A stretch of DNA of 64,000 bases from Polytrichum commune (taxonomy: Eukaryota > Streptophyta > Polytrichopsida > Polytrichales > Polytrichaceae): the NCBI GenBank assembly GCA_950295325.1, contig OX485809.1, positions 7,192,001 to 7,256,000 of the forward strand, written 5' to 3'. Under the pieces are notes generated by a model. That model worked only from the letters and a program-made list of their open reading frames with translations, was not told the origin of the DNA and did no database searches. This document shows positions 62,319 to 64,000 of this stretch, piece after piece. Position 1 is the stretch's first letter. Every line of letters starts with the position of its first letter. The position numbers and the translations under genes are program-made.

Positions 62319-63592
62319 TAAGAAGTACTAAGGGTGAGGTTCCATGTAGGCCGCTCGCCCATTGGATTCTAGAAAATAATGAGTTGGAGGTGTTTGCATG
62401 TACTTAAGCGCAACTTGCCATCCAACCACATTCTAGGGTTCATTAGAATGTGGAGGGCCGTAGACATGGGTTGCTAGACTTCCATGCATCCACTAAAGAC
62501 TCTTCAACTTACAAGTGCCAGTCACCTAAGGTTTTGAAGACCAATTTTAGAAAGGAGATAAGGTTTTAACGTGGAGGAGGAGGTCAGTAGGTCAACCCGG
62601 ATTTGAGAAGATGGGAGTAGCTACTGTAGTTGGCACATACGAACCCTTTTCCCCACTAGATTCTCTTTACAATTGGGTGTGTTTGTCCTTATTCACGCTA
62701 GAATCTAGTGGGCAAGAGGCCGACACAAAAGCTCATCCTACGTTCTCGATATTCATAGCTTTCTATTGTTGGAAGTTTAGAGTTGTCCTCTTCTCTAATT
62801 TGATGTGTGGTGACGGGATTATATTATTCTTTTTGTGTGTTAAGATGTACACATGCGCAACTCATGCTCCGTCATTTGTGGTTGTTTTTAATGTTTGTGT
62901 AAGCAGTTTTAGAGGCAACCCAATCTCGCCCAATCATGCTCAAACTTATATTTCAAAACGTGTGTACTTGAGCTAGACCGATAGGTGCAATTGGGTTACC
63001 TTCATGAATGGATTGTCTCTTTATCCATGTGAATCGATTTCGATCAAAAATGAAAACACAAAAAACTCATTAACTTTCATTATTGATCTTTATAGCAACC
63101 ATGGTATGAAGATTAACCATTGTCCGTTGTGTGTGTTTGTTTCTATGGTAGTAAGTATCCATAATAGTGTGGAATGTCGCTAGATTAGGGTGGAGATACC
63201 ACTAAGCTTATATGCCATTCTCGTCGGGGATGTTGAACTAGAGCTACCACCTACACCTTATGGACATGATGACCGCAATTGAATGACTTACGTACATGAT
63301 GACCGCATATGAACGCCTTGGAAGTTCATGGCACAACTTCATCGCGATATTATAACAGTCAAAGAGGAAGGAAGGGGGGGGGGGTAGGCAAGGTTGCAAT
63401 TTATGGATGTTTTGAAGTTGTTGCCACTTTATGAACATTGGATAAGACTTACTATCTACCATTCCCAATGCATCCAATTATGCAATCAATGAGGGGAGCA
63501 AGTACAGTCAAGTATATGGAAAAAGTGCTCTAGTATAGTGATTGGGGAGATTTTTGGTCATAACCGGCTAAGATCCGAGTGTTTGCGGATTT
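62319..63592. other. Intergenic DNA
   Basis: A 121-codon plus frame (62611-62976) has no recognisable domain and biased composition. A poly-G run lies at about 63376-63386. No gene is supported. Confidence 0.35.
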
Positions 63593-63856
63593 GTCTAAAT
63601 ACCCCCATCGAGTGTGGCTCGGAGGCCAGGTTCGGGAGGGGGTGGCAGGGGTGGGGTAAAACATGCCCCCTATTTTTTAATTGGGTGGGGCCTTATTTGA
63701 TCTCATAAGGGGCTTCCTAGAGTAATTTGGGGCCGCATGACCTAAATTTAGCCAAAAAACTTAAAAAAATCCCCAAGGGGCCAAAACGGGGAGGGCCATA
63801 AAAATGAACCCCAGCGAACCTAGCCTCCGAGCCACGCTCGATGGGGGTATTTAGAC
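63593..63856. mobile_element. 264-bp MITE with 42-bp terminal inverted repeats
   Basis: Left arm 63593-63634 starts GTCTAAATACCCCCATCGAG. Right arm 63815-63856 is its reverse complement with only two mismatches in 42 bp. The interior is GC-rich at both ends and holds no frame of note. I could not find a matching target-site duplication (GGATTT on the left, CCACCC on the right). High arm identity suggests recent activity. Confidence 0.8.
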
Positions 63857-64000
63857 CCACCCAGTGTTTGCTAGTCCAACCGGTTACATGTAGACATCCT
63901 CCGGATTTCCTTGATTAAATTGGGGTATATTCTGAAGATTCTTCTAGAATAACCGGTAATTTTCCTACAGTCTTGAATTTCAACCGGTCATTTCTCAAAC

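Noticed and set aside
62611..62976. 121-codon plus frame as a gene
   Set aside because: No domain, poor composition and no flanking gene signals.

Overview
The window reads as nuclear DNA of a land plant, most likely a moss. The genes have many introns with GT..AG borders, and the intergenic and intronic DNA is full of short transposon remnants. The strongest clue is a 13-exon cytochrome-b5-fused front-end desaturase (minus strand, 41544-35674, 480 aa). As I remember the families, its sequence is closest to the arachidonate-pathway delta-5 desaturases of mosses and liverworts, which seed plants lack. The organism assignment is inference.

Layout. 1-8 kb: a spliced, coding-looking gene of a CACTA (En/Spm)-type element, a broken copia gag relic, and a long pyrimidine-biased degenerate repeat tract. 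8-16 kb: gene-free DNA with decayed repeats, one strong 107-bp hairpin and a 415-bp direct duplication. 16.4-23.3 kb (+): a complete 15-exon allantoinase gene. 24.1-25.0 kb: a non-autonomous element with perfect 13-bp terminal inverted repeats flanked by TTAA (piggyBac-like). 25-29 kb: retroelement-like relics and a nine-copy 63-bp minisatellite. 29.9-33.1 kb (+): a probable plastid-targeted LEA-like protein gene with a duplicated 5' leader. 35.7-41.5 kb (-): the delta-5 desaturase. 42-45.8 kb: an inverted-repeat-rich tract and mobile-element relics. 45.8-60.2 kb (-): a complete 14-exon molybdenum aldehyde oxidase gene. 60.7-63.9 kb: two inverted-repeat elements, one PIF/Harbinger-like with another MITE nested inside.

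The exon models were read by eye. Reading phases close across every intron and expected motifs fall in place: HVH and the bridging lysine in allantoinase; HPGG, HDGNH, HVVGHH and QIEHH in the desaturase; both 2Fe-2S clusters, FAD and molybdopterin motifs in aldehyde oxidase. Allantoinase acts in ureide catabolism, aldehyde oxidases of this family can make abscisic acid, and LEA proteins are typical ABA/desiccation targets. A stress link between neighbours is possible but unproven.

The least expected pattern is that tandem duplications repeatedly span exon-intron junctions. Allantoinase intron 1/exon 2, aldehyde oxidase intron 1/exon 2, aldehyde oxidase exon 3/intron 3 and the LEA leader each carry extra copies of a splice site plus adjoining exon sequence, creating decoy exons beside the real ones.
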